Assembly (NCBI GenBank): GCA_949282745.1
Contig: CASDQM010000019.1
Coordinates: 1 to 64,000, forward strand
DNA from: an uncultured Sutterella sp.
Lineage (GTDB): Bacteria; Pseudomonadota; Gammaproteobacteria; Burkholderiales; Burkholderiaceae_F
Direction: 5' to 3'
DNA length: 64,000 nucleotides
Within the stretch, counting starts at the first letter, position 1. Each line of letters starts with the position of its first letter. The translations under genes and the position numbers were made by a program. The notes under the pieces are model-generated. The model worked only from the letters and a program-made list of their open reading frames with translations. It searched no databases and was not told the DNA's origin. Below, piece after piece: positions 32,051 to 40,753 of the stretch.

Positions 32051-32836
32051 ATGCTCAACTGGGAAAAACCGGAATTGGAACTGATCCGGGCCGAGTGGCC
32101 CGAAGGGACCTCTCCCAAAGTGAAGGGGATCTTCACCTGCCGCACGGGCGGCGTCTCGAGTGGTCCCTGGGGCGGTCCCGAAGGGATCATGGGCCTCAAC
32201 GTCGGCCCGCACGTGGGCGACGCCGACGCGTGCGTGCGCATGAACCGCACGATCGTGGGGCAGCTCGTCCCCTCGGCCCCGAAGTGGCTCTCGCAGGTGC
32301 ACGGCGCCGAAATCCTGCACGCCGATGAGATTGAAGGCGCTCCCGAAGCCGACGCCTCCTGGACCATGACGCCGGGCGTCGTCTGCGCCGTCATGACGGC
32401 CGACTGCCTCCCCGTCTTCCTTGCGGACCGCTCGGGGCGCGCCGTCGCCGCCGTGCACGCGGGCTGGCGGTCGCTCGCCGCCGGGGTGCTGGAAAAGAGC
32501 GTCGAGACGCTCAAGAAGGCGCTCGGCGACGATGCCGACCTCGTCGCCTGGTTCGGTCCGCGCATCGGTCCCGACGAATTCGAGACGGGTGAGGACGTAC
32601 TCTCCGCCATGCTCGAGCGTCTCCCCGAGGCGAAGGACGCCTTCCAGCCCGCGGGCGACGGTCACTACAAGGCCGACCTCGCGATGCTTGCGCGCCAGGC
32701 GCTCGCCAAGGCCGGCGTCACCGACGTCACGGACTGCGGCCTGTCGACCGCGGCCGATCCCGCGCGCTTCTGGAGCTACCGCCGCTACGGCGCCCGCTCG
32801 GGCCGTCACGCCGCGCTCGTGTGGATCGAGGCCTGA
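32051..32836 (+). CDS. pgeF: Peptidoglycan editing factor / YfiH-family oxidoreductase
   Basis: 261 residues. The YfiH/DUF152 family motifs are [15 protein letters not shown] and [10 protein letters not shown], supplying the His-Cys-His metal-binding set. YfiH (PgeF) removes L-Ser-containing mis-made peptidoglycan precursors; other members act as purine nucleoside phosphorylase/adenosine deaminase or laccase-like enzymes. It lies 24 bases after rluD with AAGGAAAG before its ATG, the same order as E. coli rluD-yfiH, so the call rests on both motif and synteny. Confidence 0.92.
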   Translation: MLNWEKPELELIRAEWPEGTSPKVKGIFTCRTGGVSSGPWGGPEGIMGLNVGPHVGDADACVRMNRTIVGQLVPSAPKWLSQVHGAEILHADEIEGAPEADASWTMTPGVVCAVMTADCLPVFLADRSGRAVAAVHAGWRSLAAGVLEKSVETLKKALGDDADLVAWFGPRIGPDEFETGEDVLSAMLERLPEAKDAFQPAGDGHYKADLAMLARQALAKAGVTDVTDCGLSTAADPARFWSYRRYGARSGRHAALVWIEA

Positions 32837-32862
32837 ACCTCTTTTTGAAGAACGGATTACCT

Positions 32863-34209
32863 ATGCAGCACACCATCCCCGTCGTCGGTTTCGTTTCCCT
32901 CGGCTGCCCCAAGGCACTCGTCGACACGGAACGGATCGTCACCGAACTGCGCGCCCGCGGCTACCGCATCGGGCGCAGCTACCACGACGCCGACCTCGTG
33001 ATCGTCAACACCTGCGGCTTCGTGAACGAAGCCGTCGAGGAGAGTCTTGAAGCGATCACCGAGGCCCTCAAGGAAAACGGCCGCGTCATCGTCTGCGGTT
33101 GTCTCGGCGGCCGCAAGGAAGCCGACGGCAGCAACTTCGTTTTGAACCGCATGCCGAAGATCCTCGGCGTAACGGGTCCCGACAGCGTCGACGAAGTGAT
33201 CGCCATGGTCGAACAACACCTTCCGCGCCCGCACGATCCCTGGGACGAACTCGTCCCCGCCTGCGGCGTGCGCTTGACGCCCAAGCACTACGCCTACCTC
33301 AAGATCAGCGAAGGGTGCAATCATCACTGCACCTTCTGCATCATCCCGAACCTGCGCGGGCGTCTCGTCTCGCGTCCGATCGGCGACATCGTGCGCGAAG
33401 CCGCGAACTTGAAGGAAGCGGGCGTGAAGGAGTTGATCGTCATCAGTCAGGACACGGCCGCCTACGGCGTCGACACGCGCTACAAGCTCGACTTCGCCGA
33501 CGGTCGTCCGGTGCGCACGAAGCTCTACGATCTTGCGAAGGAACTCGGTCGCCTCGGCCTCTGGACGCGTCTGCAGTACGTGTACCCGTATCCGTCGGTC
33601 GATGAAATTCTGCCCCTCATGGCCGAGGGCCTCATCCTTCCGTATCTCGACGTTCCCTTCCAACACGCGCACCCGCGCATTCTGAAGGCGATGAAGCGTC
33701 CCGCCTCGTCGGAGGAAAACCTCGAGCGCATCCGCGCCTGGCGCGCCGTGTGTCCGGACATCACGATCCGCTCGACCTTCATCGCGGGCTTCCCCGGCGA
33801 AACTGAAGAGGAGTTCGAGTACCTTCTCGACTTCCTGCGCGAGGCCGAACTCGACCGCGTCGGGTGCTTTGCGTATTCGCCCGTCGACGGCGCCGCCGCG
33901 AACGAGCTTCCGGGGGCGCTCCCCGACGAAGTCCGCGAGGACCGTCGCCGCCGCTTCATGGAAGTGCAGGCGGAGATCTCTTCGAAGAAGCTCGCCCGCA
34001 AGGTGGGGAGCGTTCAGGAAGTGATCATCGACGATTCCGAAGACGAGGACGGCGTCGCGGTCGGCCGCACGAAGGCGGACGCTCCCGAAATCGACGGCGT
34101 CTGCTACGTGACGACGAAGCGTCACCTCGAGCCCGGCGACATCGTGCGGGTGCGCATCACCGACCATCAGGAGCACGATCTCATCGGTCTCGAAGTCGAA
34201 AACGACTGA
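32863..34209 (+). CDS. rimO: Ribosomal protein S12 methylthiotransferase RimO
   Basis: 448 residues from ATG 32863; a longer GTG start at 32821 would overlap pgeF and is less likely. The N-terminal UPF0004 domain holds cluster cysteines C15 ([10 protein letters not shown]), C51 (NTCGFVNEA) and C80 (CGCLGG). The radical-SAM motif C-x3-C-x2-C is C152, C156, C159 (CNHHCTFC), and a TRAM domain ends the protein. GCPKALVD(S/T)E separates RimO from MiaB. It methylthiolates Asp of ribosomal protein S12 (D89 in E. coli). Last gene of rluD-pgeF-rimO. Confidence 0.95.
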   Translation: MQHTIPVVGFVSLGCPKALVDTERIVTELRARGYRIGRSYHDADLVIVNTCGFVNEAVEESLEAITEALKENGRVIVCGCLGGRKEADGSNFVLNRMPKILGVTGPDSVDEVIAMVEQHLPRPHDPWDELVPACGVRLTPKHYAYLKISEGCNHHCTFCIIPNLRGRLVSRPIGDIVREAANLKEAGVKELIVISQDTAAYGVDTRYKLDFADGRPVRTKLYDLAKELGRLGLWTRLQYVYPYPSVDEILPLMAEGLILPYLDVPFQHAHPRILKAMKRPASSEENLERIRAWRAVCPDITIRSTFIAGFPGETEEEFEYLLDFLREAELDRVGCFAYSPVDGAAANELPGALPDEVREDRRRRFMEVQAEISSKKLARKVGSVQEVIIDDSEDEDGVAVGRTKADAPEIDGVCYVTTKRHLEPGDIVRVRITDHQEHDLIGLEVEND

Positions 34210-34235
34210 TCTTCGAAAATTTTTGCCGAGGACCC

Positions 34236-34264
34236 TTGACAAACTCGGGTTCCTTAGGCATAAT
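34236..34264 (+). promoter_or_regulatory. Strong sigma-70 promoter of tRNA-His
   Basis: TTGACA (34236-34241), 17-base spacer, CATAAT (34259-34264), about 35 bases before the tRNA. It is the best consensus promoter in the window. Confidence 0.9.
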
Positions 34265-34298
34265 TTCAATTCTCCGGTTCCGACAGGAATACGGTGAC

Positions 34299-34375
34299 GG
34301 TGCGAATAGCTCAGTTGGTAGAGTCCCGGATTGTGATTCCGGTTGTCGTGGGTTCGAGTCCCATTTCGCACCCCA
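34299..34375 (+). tRNA. tRNA-His (anticodon GTG)
   Basis: A full cloverleaf of 77 bases including the extra 5' G typical of tRNA-His and an encoded CCA end (34373-34375). The acceptor stem pairs GTGCGAA with TTCGCAC. The anticodon stem-loop is CCGGA-TTGTGAT-TCCGG with anticodon GTG at 34333-34335. The T-arm carries GGTTCGAGTCC. It has its own promoter and terminator and is a monocistronic unit. Confidence 0.97.
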
Positions 34376-34382
34376 GAATTTC

Positions 34383-34416
34383 AAGACCTCGTGGTGGAAA
34401 CATCACGGGGTCTTTT
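34383..34416 (+). terminator. Terminator of tRNA-His
   Basis: AAGACCTCGTG / CACGGGGTCTT (34383-34393 and 34404-34414, one G-U pair) followed by TTTT, 7 bases after the CCA end. Confidence 0.88.
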
Positions 34417-34738
34417 GCTATGCGCGAAAGAGCTGGGGCGGCCGGCGAGGCACCCGCAAAAAACAATGAGAATTTCCGATAGTTCGGATTTCCCTAAGGG
34501 AAAACAAGAGCGCTACGGGAGGGTGGGCAGATCTACAATGGACTGTAACTCTCCCTTTTTTTCACCCTCAACGCCGGCATGATTTTGACTTTTCAAAATC
34601 TTTCTTTTCTTCGCTATGTACCGCAAGGCGTAAGAGTGCCCGGCGCCCTGCCGAATCCGGCGGGTCACAACGTTTCACTTTCATCCCGTCGCTCCACCGA
34701 TTTCGATCGCTGGAGTTTTTTTGTTGCTCTCAGAAAAA
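34417..34738 (+). promoter_or_regulatory. Promoter and structured leader of the CsgG-like locus
   Basis: 322 bases without a gene. TACAAT at 34534-34539 is a likely -10, about 200 bases before the first ATG. Downstream, GATTTTGA / TCAAAATC (34581-34588 and 34593-34600) form a tight hairpin followed by TTTCTTTTCTT, which looks like an attenuator in the leader. Another hairpin-forming CG-rich stretch lies near 34638-34665. Upstream, TTTCCC-TAA-GGGAAA (34489-34503) is a further palindrome. The region is AT-rich for this genome. Confidence 0.5.
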
Positions 34739-35629
34739 ATGAAACAGACTTTTGTTAAAGCCGCTCTCCTGGTGTCCGCCTGCCTGCTCGGGGCGATGAG
34801 CCTTCCCGCGAATGCGGAGGCGCTCGCCAAGTACCGCGTCGCCATTCCGGATCTCGTGATTTCTCCATCGCTCTCGGCGTCGGCCGCGAAGACGGTAAGC
34901 CAGTCGAGTCTGCAGTCCGACATGGAAGCGGGCGTGCGCAATTCCCGCAAGTTCGACGTGGTTTCCCGCAACGCCGCCACGCTCAACGCCATCCGCGCCG
35001 AGCAGCAGTTCGCGAAGTCGGGCCTCGCTGCGGGCGACGCCGCACAGGAGGGACAACTCTCGAACGCCCAGTCGCTCGTTCAGGTGGAGGTGCAGAACTT
35101 CTCCTTCGGGCGCTCCGCCAAGAAGGTCCCGAACATCGACAACAAGTACCGCGTGAGCGACTACGCCTCGATTGAACTCGGCGTCAAGATCGTCGACACG
35201 ACGACCGGCCAGATCACGGGCGCCTTCAACGTGAAGGGGAAGGCTTCGTCCCCGACCGTCGTGGCCAATTCCGTCGGTTCCGCGAGCCGCACGATTCTCG
35301 ACAAGGCTCTCGAGCGCGCCGTCGGATCGTTTGTCGATCAGCTCACCGACACGATCTTCCCGATCATGGTCATTCAGGCCAAGGGCAAGCGTCTCTATGT
35401 CAACCGCGGCAACGACGGCGGCATGAAGGTGGGCGACACCTTCATCGTCTTCCTGCCGGGCGAAGACCTGATCGACCCGGTGACGGGCGAAAACCTCGGC
35501 TCCGAAGAGGAAGAGATCGGCACGGCCAAGGTGACGCGCGTCAATCCGAAGTTCACGATCGTCGAAATGACGAAGGGCGACACGGCCCTGGTGCAGCCGG
35601 GCTGCATCCTTCGCCGTCCCGTCAAGTGA
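34739..35629 (+). CDS. Exported CsgG/FlgT-like protein, first gene of envelope locus
   Basis: 296 residues from ATG 34739. The signal MKQTFVKAALLVSACLLGAMSLPANA could be cut by signal peptidase I (ANA-EA); V-S-A-C at 12-15 is a possible but short lipobox. The middle (VAIPDLVISPS...SDMEAGVRNSRKFDVVSR) resembles the CsgG/curli-secretion fold, in which an ageing N-terminal domain senses DV-type strands. The C-terminal ~80 residues (GGMKVGDTFIVF...DPVTGENLG...IGTAKVTRVNPKF) resemble the FlgT C-terminal domain and are shared with the next protein. It heads a six-gene run of envelope proteins; see findings. Family placement is by pattern and moderate. Confidence 0.68.
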   Translation: MKQTFVKAALLVSACLLGAMSLPANAEALAKYRVAIPDLVISPSLSASAAKTVSQSSLQSDMEAGVRNSRKFDVVSRNAATLNAIRAEQQFAKSGLAAGDAAQEGQLSNAQSLVQVEVQNFSFGRSAKKVPNIDNKYRVSDYASIELGVKIVDTTTGQITGAFNVKGKASSPTVVANSVGSASRTILDKALERAVGSFVDQLTDTIFPIMVIQAKGKRLYVNRGNDGGMKVGDTFIVFLPGEDLIDPVTGENLGSEEEEIGTAKVTRVNPKFTIVEMTKGDTALVQPGCILRRPVK

Positions 35630-35651
35630 TGTCCGTCAGTAGGGGATGATC

Positions 35652-36881
35652 ATGCAGTTTTCCTCTGTGAAAATCGGGGTCGCGTCGCTTCTCTCCGTTC
35701 TGTCGCTGTCCGTCGCGGCGGCGGGGATCACGACGAAGACGGTCAACGCTTCGGGCTTCGGGCCCGACCGCCGCGAAGCCTTGAACGCGGCGCTCGTTGA
35801 AGCGGTCGCCAAGGTTCGCGGCCTTTCGGTCGCAAACGTCCAGGCGACGGCCCGCGCGGCGAGTTCCACCAAGGTGGCGGTCGCGGGAAAGAGCCTCGGC
35901 GTCGACTCGAGCCACGAGTCGGGGTTTGACGCCACGGCGACCGAAACGCACGGCTCCGTCAAGAGTTATGAAGTGCTCGACGCCCGCGAGGACGTTCCCG
36001 GGCGTTGGAAGGTGAAGATTTCCGCCGACATTTCCGTCTATGAGAGCGACGCGTCGAACAACCGCCGCCGCATTTCGGTCGTGCCCTTCCGTCTGCCCGA
36101 AGCGAATTCGCCCGCACAGGAAAAGCGCTACGAAGCCGTTGCGCAGCGTCTTTCGCTCGGCGCCGTCGACTACGTGACGAGCACGCGTCACTTCTCGGTC
36201 GTGGACCGCACCTACGACGGCGAGCGCCTCGTCGAATTCCTTCGCCTGCTTCTTCCCGACGTGGGCCGCGACGAACGCGCGCGCATCGGCAACAGCTCCG
36301 GCACGGACTACCTCGTCGTGGGCGACGTTCTTTCCTTCGATTCGAAGGAAACGACGACGATCGTTCCCTACACGAAGGAAAAGATCACGAAGTCGGAAAC
36401 GAACGCGACCATTTCCTGGCGCGTTCTCGAAGCCGCGACCGGTCAGGTGCTCGCCTCGGGCACGATCAAGAAGTCCTATCCCTCGAAGGACGTGGACGTG
36501 GCGCGTCAGATCGGCGAGGAAATCGGCGAAAAGATCACCGATATCATCTATCCGATCGTGACGCTCGATTACAACAACGGCCGCATTTCGCTCGCGCAGG
36601 GCGGAAGCTCCATGAAGGTCGGCCGCGTCTATCAGCTCAACCGCTACGGCAAGGTGCAGACCGATCCGTACACGCACGAACCCATGGCCCGCGAGGAAAT
36701 TCCCGTCGGGAAGGTCCGCATCGTGTCGGTGAGCCCCAAGATCTCCTATGCCGAGGTCGTGGACTGCCGAGTGGATCTGACCGGCATGGGTCCCAAGGAA
36801 TACGTGCTGCGCGCTCTCCCCGAGGAATCGGGTTCCCGCGGCGGCCGAAAGATTCGCAAGACCATGACGCCCAACTGGTAA
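35652..36881 (+). CDS. Exported CsgG/FlgT-like protein, second gene of envelope locus
   Basis: 409 residues from ATG 35652; an ATG six bases upstream has no room for the ribosome site AGGGG (35641-35645), which fits the second. It has a Sec signal (VASLLSVLSLSVAAA). The start of the mature chain (KTVNASGFGPDRREALNAALVEAVAKVRG) resembles the FlgT/LPP20-type N-terminal domain. A CsgG-like middle has SVVDRTYDGERLVEFLRLLLP and GTDYLVVGDV. Its C-terminus (SMKVGRVYQL...DPYTHEP...VGKVRIVSVSPKISYAEVVD) aligns with the end of the preceding protein, so the two are partial paralogues. It may form ring-like or periplasmic collars as FlgT does (inference). Confidence 0.68.
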   Translation: MQFSSVKIGVASLLSVLSLSVAAAGITTKTVNASGFGPDRREALNAALVEAVAKVRGLSVANVQATARAASSTKVAVAGKSLGVDSSHESGFDATATETHGSVKSYEVLDAREDVPGRWKVKISADISVYESDASNNRRRISVVPFRLPEANSPAQEKRYEAVAQRLSLGAVDYVTSTRHFSVVDRTYDGERLVEFLRLLLPDVGRDERARIGNSSGTDYLVVGDVLSFDSKETTTIVPYTKEKITKSETNATISWRVLEAATGQVLASGTIKKSYPSKDVDVARQIGEEIGEKITDIIYPIVTLDYNNGRISLAQGGSSMKVGRVYQLNRYGKVQTDPYTHEPMAREEIPVGKVRIVSVSPKISYAEVVDCRVDLTGMGPKEYVLRALPEESGSRGGRKIRKTMTPNW

Positions 36882-36914
36882 GCCGAAAGTTTTCTCTTTT
36901 ATTGGATTCAAAAA

Positions 36915-38360
36915 ATGGAAATGCAACGCAAAGCCCTGACCGCGGCCTGTCTTCTCGCCTTTGCCGCGACCGCCTGGGCCGCTCCCGAAACGGTCGTGAC
37001 GAACGCCCCCGCCGCCGCGCAGCCCGTGACGGTGGCTTCCGCCGCGCCGGTCGCGGTCGTCACCGTCGAAACGGTGAAGGACGTCAATCAGTTCCCCGCC
37101 GCCGACCAGCATCCGCCCGTTGAGAAGCAGATGAAGCCCGCGGAAGCCGTGCGCAAGCAGGTTCGCGACTACCTGAAGACGAAGGGCATCAGCATCGGAA
37201 AGGAAAATAAGGGAAAGACCTATTTCGACGGCACGGCCAATGTCAACGCGAACCGCGCCGACGCCGACTACGGCAAATCTCTCGCGATGGCCTATGAAAC
37301 GGCCTACATGGAAGCCTTGCGCAAGTTCGCCGAGTTCCTCGACCTTCAGGTGGAAAACGAAGTGAGCCGCGAGCTCTTCCAGGACAACAGCACGGACGCC
37401 AAGCGCTTCACGGCCGATCCGTCGAAGACCAAGCTCGACGTTCTCCTCGACAAGGGGACGGCGCTTGCCGAAGCGCAGCTCGACAATGCCCTGCGCAAGC
37501 TCGGCACGAGCGAAAGCCGCATCCAGAGCATGACGCCCGTGGAAAAGAAGACCTTCCTCAAGAAGGCCATCTCCGACATCACCACGCAGCGCGCTTCGCT
37601 CGCCTTGGGCGGCATCAACATCGCGCAGAACTTCGTTTCGGAAACCGAGAACGGCCGCACGGCCGTAGCCGTGCTCCTCGCGTATTCGCCCAAGATGGAG
37701 GCGGTGGCCGCCTCGCTCGCCCGCGGGGAAAAGCCGATGATCCAGGCGGTCGGTCAGCCGCTCGATCAGCTGCTGCCGCTCAACGACCCGTCGAAGCTCG
37801 CCGACCTTTACGGTCCGCGCATCATGATCGACAACCAGGGCCCCGTGATCGTTTCCTTCGGTCTTTGGAGTTCTTCTTATAAGGGCGGCGACGAAGACTT
37901 CGCCGCCGATGCGGTGGAAAGCGCCTTCCGGCAGGCCGACTCGGACGCGACCGCGCAGATCGCCCGCTTCATGAACCTCTCCTTCAACACGGAGCAGACG
38001 ACCGAACGGGGAGACTCCAAGGAACGCTTCATGGAACGTGACGCCGAAACCGGCGACGCGGGCGTGCAGAAGGCGGAGCGCATCATCACGGACCGCGTGA
38101 GCTCTCAGAGCGTCGCGCGTGCGCAGGCACGTCTCACGGGCCTCGAAACCGTTCACGAATGGACGTACGACACGCCCGACGGTCACACGCTCGTCGGCGT
38201 CGTCAAGGCCTACCGCTTCTCCGGCATCGAGCGCGCCCGCGAGATCCTCGAGGGACCGCAGGAAGAACCGCAGGTCGAAGAGGCCGCGCAGGAACCGACC
38301 CGTGAATTCCAAAACAGCAACCGCCGCGGAAGCGTCGAGTCGAGTCTCGACGTCTTCTGA
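36915..38360 (+). CDS. Exported protein of unknown function in envelope locus
   Basis: 481 residues from ATG 36915. Sec signal (RKALTAACLLAFAATAWA-AP), then a Val/Ala/Pro linker (~25-65). The remainder is helical and acidic, with the striking stretch YGKSLAMAYETAYMEALRKFAEFLDLQVENEVSRELF (~120-156). The tail is Glu/Gln-rich (EEPQVEEAAQEPTREFQ). I cannot place it in a named family with confidence. It is encoded between the two CsgG/FlgT-like genes and the large lipoprotein with short gaps, so it is almost certainly part of the same system. No enzymatic motif was seen; a structural or adaptor role is likely (inference). Confidence 0.72.
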   Translation: MEMQRKALTAACLLAFAATAWAAPETVVTNAPAAAQPVTVASAAPVAVVTVETVKDVNQFPAADQHPPVEKQMKPAEAVRKQVRDYLKTKGISIGKENKGKTYFDGTANVNANRADADYGKSLAMAYETAYMEALRKFAEFLDLQVENEVSRELFQDNSTDAKRFTADPSKTKLDVLLDKGTALAEAQLDNALRKLGTSESRIQSMTPVEKKTFLKKAISDITTQRASLALGGINIAQNFVSETENGRTAVAVLLAYSPKMEAVAASLARGEKPMIQAVGQPLDQLLPLNDPSKLADLYGPRIMIDNQGPVIVSFGLWSSSYKGGDEDFAADAVESAFRQADSDATAQIARFMNLSFNTEQTTERGDSKERFMERDAETGDAGVQKAERIITDRVSSQSVARAQARLTGLETVHEWTYDTPDGHTLVGVVKAYRFSGIERAREILEGPQEEPQVEEAAQEPTREFQNSNRRGSVESSLDVF

Positions 38361-38406
38361 CCCGGACCAACACACTTTCACTCAACCCTAACGAAGGACC
38401 CAACCA

Positions 38407-40113
38407 ATGAAAAACGTTCAGAAGCTGCTTCTCGCCGTCGCCGTCTCGGCCGCTCTCGCCGGCTGCGCGACGACCCGCAGCGACTCTCTCGGTCTTGCCG
38501 AAAACGAAGCCGTCAAGACCTACGCCGAAGCCTATCAGCCTGCCCGCGACATGCTCTTTGCGGGCAAGTTCGACGAACTCAAGGCCAAGGTTCTCGAAAA
38601 CGGCAAGGACAAGGAAGGCAAGGAACTCACGAAGGAAGAGGCCTACGAAAAGCTCCTTTCGTCCGCGAGCGAACTCTCCATCATGGAACGCGGTCTTCTC
38701 GCCCTCAACACCGGGGATGTCGACCGTGCGCTCTTCTTCTTTGACGCCGCGGAAGAAAAGCTCAACCTCGCCGAAGACCAGACGGGCGTCACGGATCAGG
38801 CCGCGGGCGCCTCGAAGTCCCTTCTCGCCTCGGTGACGGGCGCCAAGGAACTCGCCGACTACGAAGTCCGCAGCTACGAAAAGGTGATGCTCCTCAACTA
38901 CAAGGCCCTTTGCTACATGCTCAAGGGCGACCGCAAGGCCTACAACGTGACGCGCCGTGCGATCGACCTGCAGCAGGAGGAATGGGAAAAGTTCCAGCAG
39001 GAAAAGGCGAAGTTTGAGGAAGAACACCCCGAACTCTTTGACGAAAAGGCTCAGAAGGAAGCCGCCAAGAAGCAGGCCGCAGCCAAGGCCAAGGCTGAAG
39101 CCGAGGCGAAGGCCAAGGCCGAGGCCCAGAAGAAGGCCCAGGCGCAGCAGCAGGCCAATTCGCAGCAGGCCAAGGAAGGCCTCGCGGGTCTCGCCGGGGC
39201 TTTCGGCGGCATGTTTGGCGGCAGCGACAAGAAGAGCTCGACCGAAGCCGCGGGCGACGCCGCGCAGACGGCCGTCGGAGCGCTCGATGCGCTCGCCGCG
39301 CTTCCCGAAATCATCGGCGCCATCAACGTCGACGACCGTTCCGCCGACACCAAGAAGAAGGCCGGCCTCGTGACCTCGGCCTACGTCAATCCCTTCGGCG
39401 ACTACATGAACGCGCTGCTTCAGGAATTCGACAGTCTTGAAGACCGCAGCCTTCGCGACAACGCCCGCATTTCCTACGAAAAGGTCGTGGAAAACAACAA
39501 GGACTGCAAGGCGGCCGTCGTCGCCAAGAAGGACGTCATGAAGGGGCTTCGCAAGAACCAGAAGCTCGTTCAGGTGATCCTCTCGGACGGTTTTGCTCCG
39601 TACCAGAAGGAATCCTCCAAGGCCTTCCGCGTGGGCAAGTATCAGGCCACGCTCAACTACGCGAACGCCACGCCCGTCGATACGCCCGTGGTCGGCGCCA
39701 AGGTGAATGCCGGCGGCAAGACGACGCGCATGTCGAGCCTCACGAAGATGGAATCCATCATCCTTCGCGACGAACAGGACCGCATGCCTTGGCGCGTCTT
39801 TGACACGGCCATGGCCCTCCTTCGCTCCGGCATGGCCAACGACAAGCTCGGCATTTTGGGCGACGCCCTGACGTCGGCCGTTCAGCACCCCGACACCCGT
39901 TCGTGGCTGTCGCTGCCGAACCAGGTGCTCGTGAGCCGTCTGGTCGTGCCCGCCAACCTCAAGACGATCGACATTTCGACGGTCGACAAGAGCGGTAAGG
40001 TGTTGGCCAAGAACACGGTGAAGATCGCCGAAAAGGGACCGACGGTCGTCTACGCCGTCAACTACGGCACGCATCTGCAGACCTTTGCCAACGAATTCTC
40101 GTGGGTGAAGTGA
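38407..40113 (+). CDS. Large lipoprotein with coiled coil (COG3014-like)
   Basis: 568 residues; AAGGA precedes the ATG. Lipobox LAGC gives the lipidated Cys20. A helical-repeat region (~30-185, YAEAYQPARDMLFAGKFDELK; LALNTGDVDRALFFFDAAEEKLN) suggests TPR-like pairing. An Ala/Lys/Glu/Gln coiled coil lies at ~190-258, followed by a Gly-rich hinge (GLAGLAGAFGGMFGG). The rest is a mixed domain. Layout and neighbours resemble the COG3014-type lipoproteins that occur beside ycfL and lpoB in other proteobacteria; I give this as a likely, not certain, match. Probably anchored in the outer membrane and reaching into the periplasm through the coiled coil. Confidence 0.72.
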   Translation: MKNVQKLLLAVAVSAALAGCATTRSDSLGLAENEAVKTYAEAYQPARDMLFAGKFDELKAKVLENGKDKEGKELTKEEAYEKLLSSASELSIMERGLLALNTGDVDRALFFFDAAEEKLNLAEDQTGVTDQAAGASKSLLASVTGAKELADYEVRSYEKVMLLNYKALCYMLKGDRKAYNVTRRAIDLQQEEWEKFQQEKAKFEEEHPELFDEKAQKEAAKKQAAAKAKAEAEAKAKAEAQKKAQAQQQANSQQAKEGLAGLAGAFGGMFGGSDKKSSTEAAGDAAQTAVGALDALAALPEIIGAINVDDRSADTKKKAGLVTSAYVNPFGDYMNALLQEFDSLEDRSLRDNARISYEKVVENNKDCKAAVVAKKDVMKGLRKNQKLVQVILSDGFAPYQKESSKAFRVGKYQATLNYANATPVDTPVVGAKVNAGGKTTRMSSLTKMESIILRDEQDRMPWRVFDTAMALLRSGMANDKLGILGDALTSAVQHPDTRSWLSLPNQVLVSRLVVPANLKTIDISTVDKSGKVLAKNTVKIAEKGPTVVYAVNYGTHLQTFANEFSWVK

Positions 40114-40127
40114 TTTCACAACCGTAG

Positions 40128-40211
40128 CGCGGGGAAGGGGAGAGAAGTCGTTCTCTCCCGAATGCCCCGCGACGGAAACCCTGCCGAAGAAACGATTCGG
40201 CAGGAGGGTTT
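40128..40211 (+). other. Two intercistronic hairpins before the YcfL-like gene
   Basis: The first has outer arms CGCGGGG / CCCCGCG (40128-40134 and 40165-40171) and inner arms GGAGAGAA / TTCTCTCC (40139-40146 and 40151-40158). The second pairs AAACCCT and GCCGAA with TTCGGC and AGGGTTT (40176-40188 and 40196-40211) around a small bulge. No T-run follows, so they look like message-stabilising or processing sites rather than a terminator. Confidence 0.7.
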
Positions 40212-40226
40212 CAAGGAAAAGCCATC

Positions 40227-40739
40227 ATGAAAAAACTCTCTTTGATCGCCGCCGCTTCCGCGCTGGTTCTGGCCGGCTGCGCGCAGCAGCCGGTGAGTCA
40301 GCCCGGCACGCCCGAACCCGTTCCTGCTCTCTCCGCGGAAGTCGCTCCGGGCGTCACCGTGCACTATGACAACGAGCTCGTGGCGCGCATGGTCGAAGTG
40401 AAGAACGCCCGCATCAACACGAGCGCGCGTCTTCCGAAGCTCACCTTCCAAATTCACAACCTCTCGAGCCAGCGTCTTCCGATCGAATATCAGATCGAAT
40501 GGCGTGACGCCGACGGTGCGCCTTTGCTCGTTTCGAACGGCTGGTTGCAGGCGACTCTGACGGGCAACACCGAAAAGGCCGTTTCGAGCATCGGCAAGAG
40601 TGTAGACGCCAAGACCGCGGCCGTTACGGTGCGCGTGCCCAACGTCACGCAGTACTACTCCGCCGAACCCGATCCGGTGGAAACGATGCGGATGCAGCAG
40701 CAGTACAACCAGCAGCTCCTCAACGGTGCCAATCAGTAA
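40227..40739 (+). CDS. YcfL-like lipoprotein
   Basis: 170 residues, ribosome site AAGGA. Lipobox LAGC gives Cys18. The body has the DUF1425/YcfL pattern: an immunoglobulin-like beta domain with LPKLTFQIHNLSSQRLPIEYQIEWRDADG and a terminal Gln-rich helix. E. coli ycfL lies directly upstream of lpoB, the same order as here (next ATG 14 bases after this stop). Function is unknown in all species to my knowledge. The conserved pairing suggests it acts with LpoB at the outer membrane. Confidence 0.82.
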   Translation: MKKLSLIAAASALVLAGCAQQPVSQPGTPEPVPALSAEVAPGVTVHYDNELVARMVEVKNARINTSARLPKLTFQIHNLSSQRLPIEYQIEWRDADGAPLLVSNGWLQATLTGNTEKAVSSIGKSVDAKTAAVTVRVPNVTQYYSAEPDPVETMRMQQQYNQQLLNGANQ

Positions 40740-40753
40740 CAGGAAACACTCCC

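Noticed and set aside
34303-34480. tRNA-His as a phage attachment site
   Set aside because: No integrase, repeat of the tRNA 3' end or mobile gene is found nearby.
40114-40226. Terminator between the large lipoprotein and YcfL-like genes
   Set aside because: The stems are strong but no T-run follows, so processing or stabilisation is the better reading.
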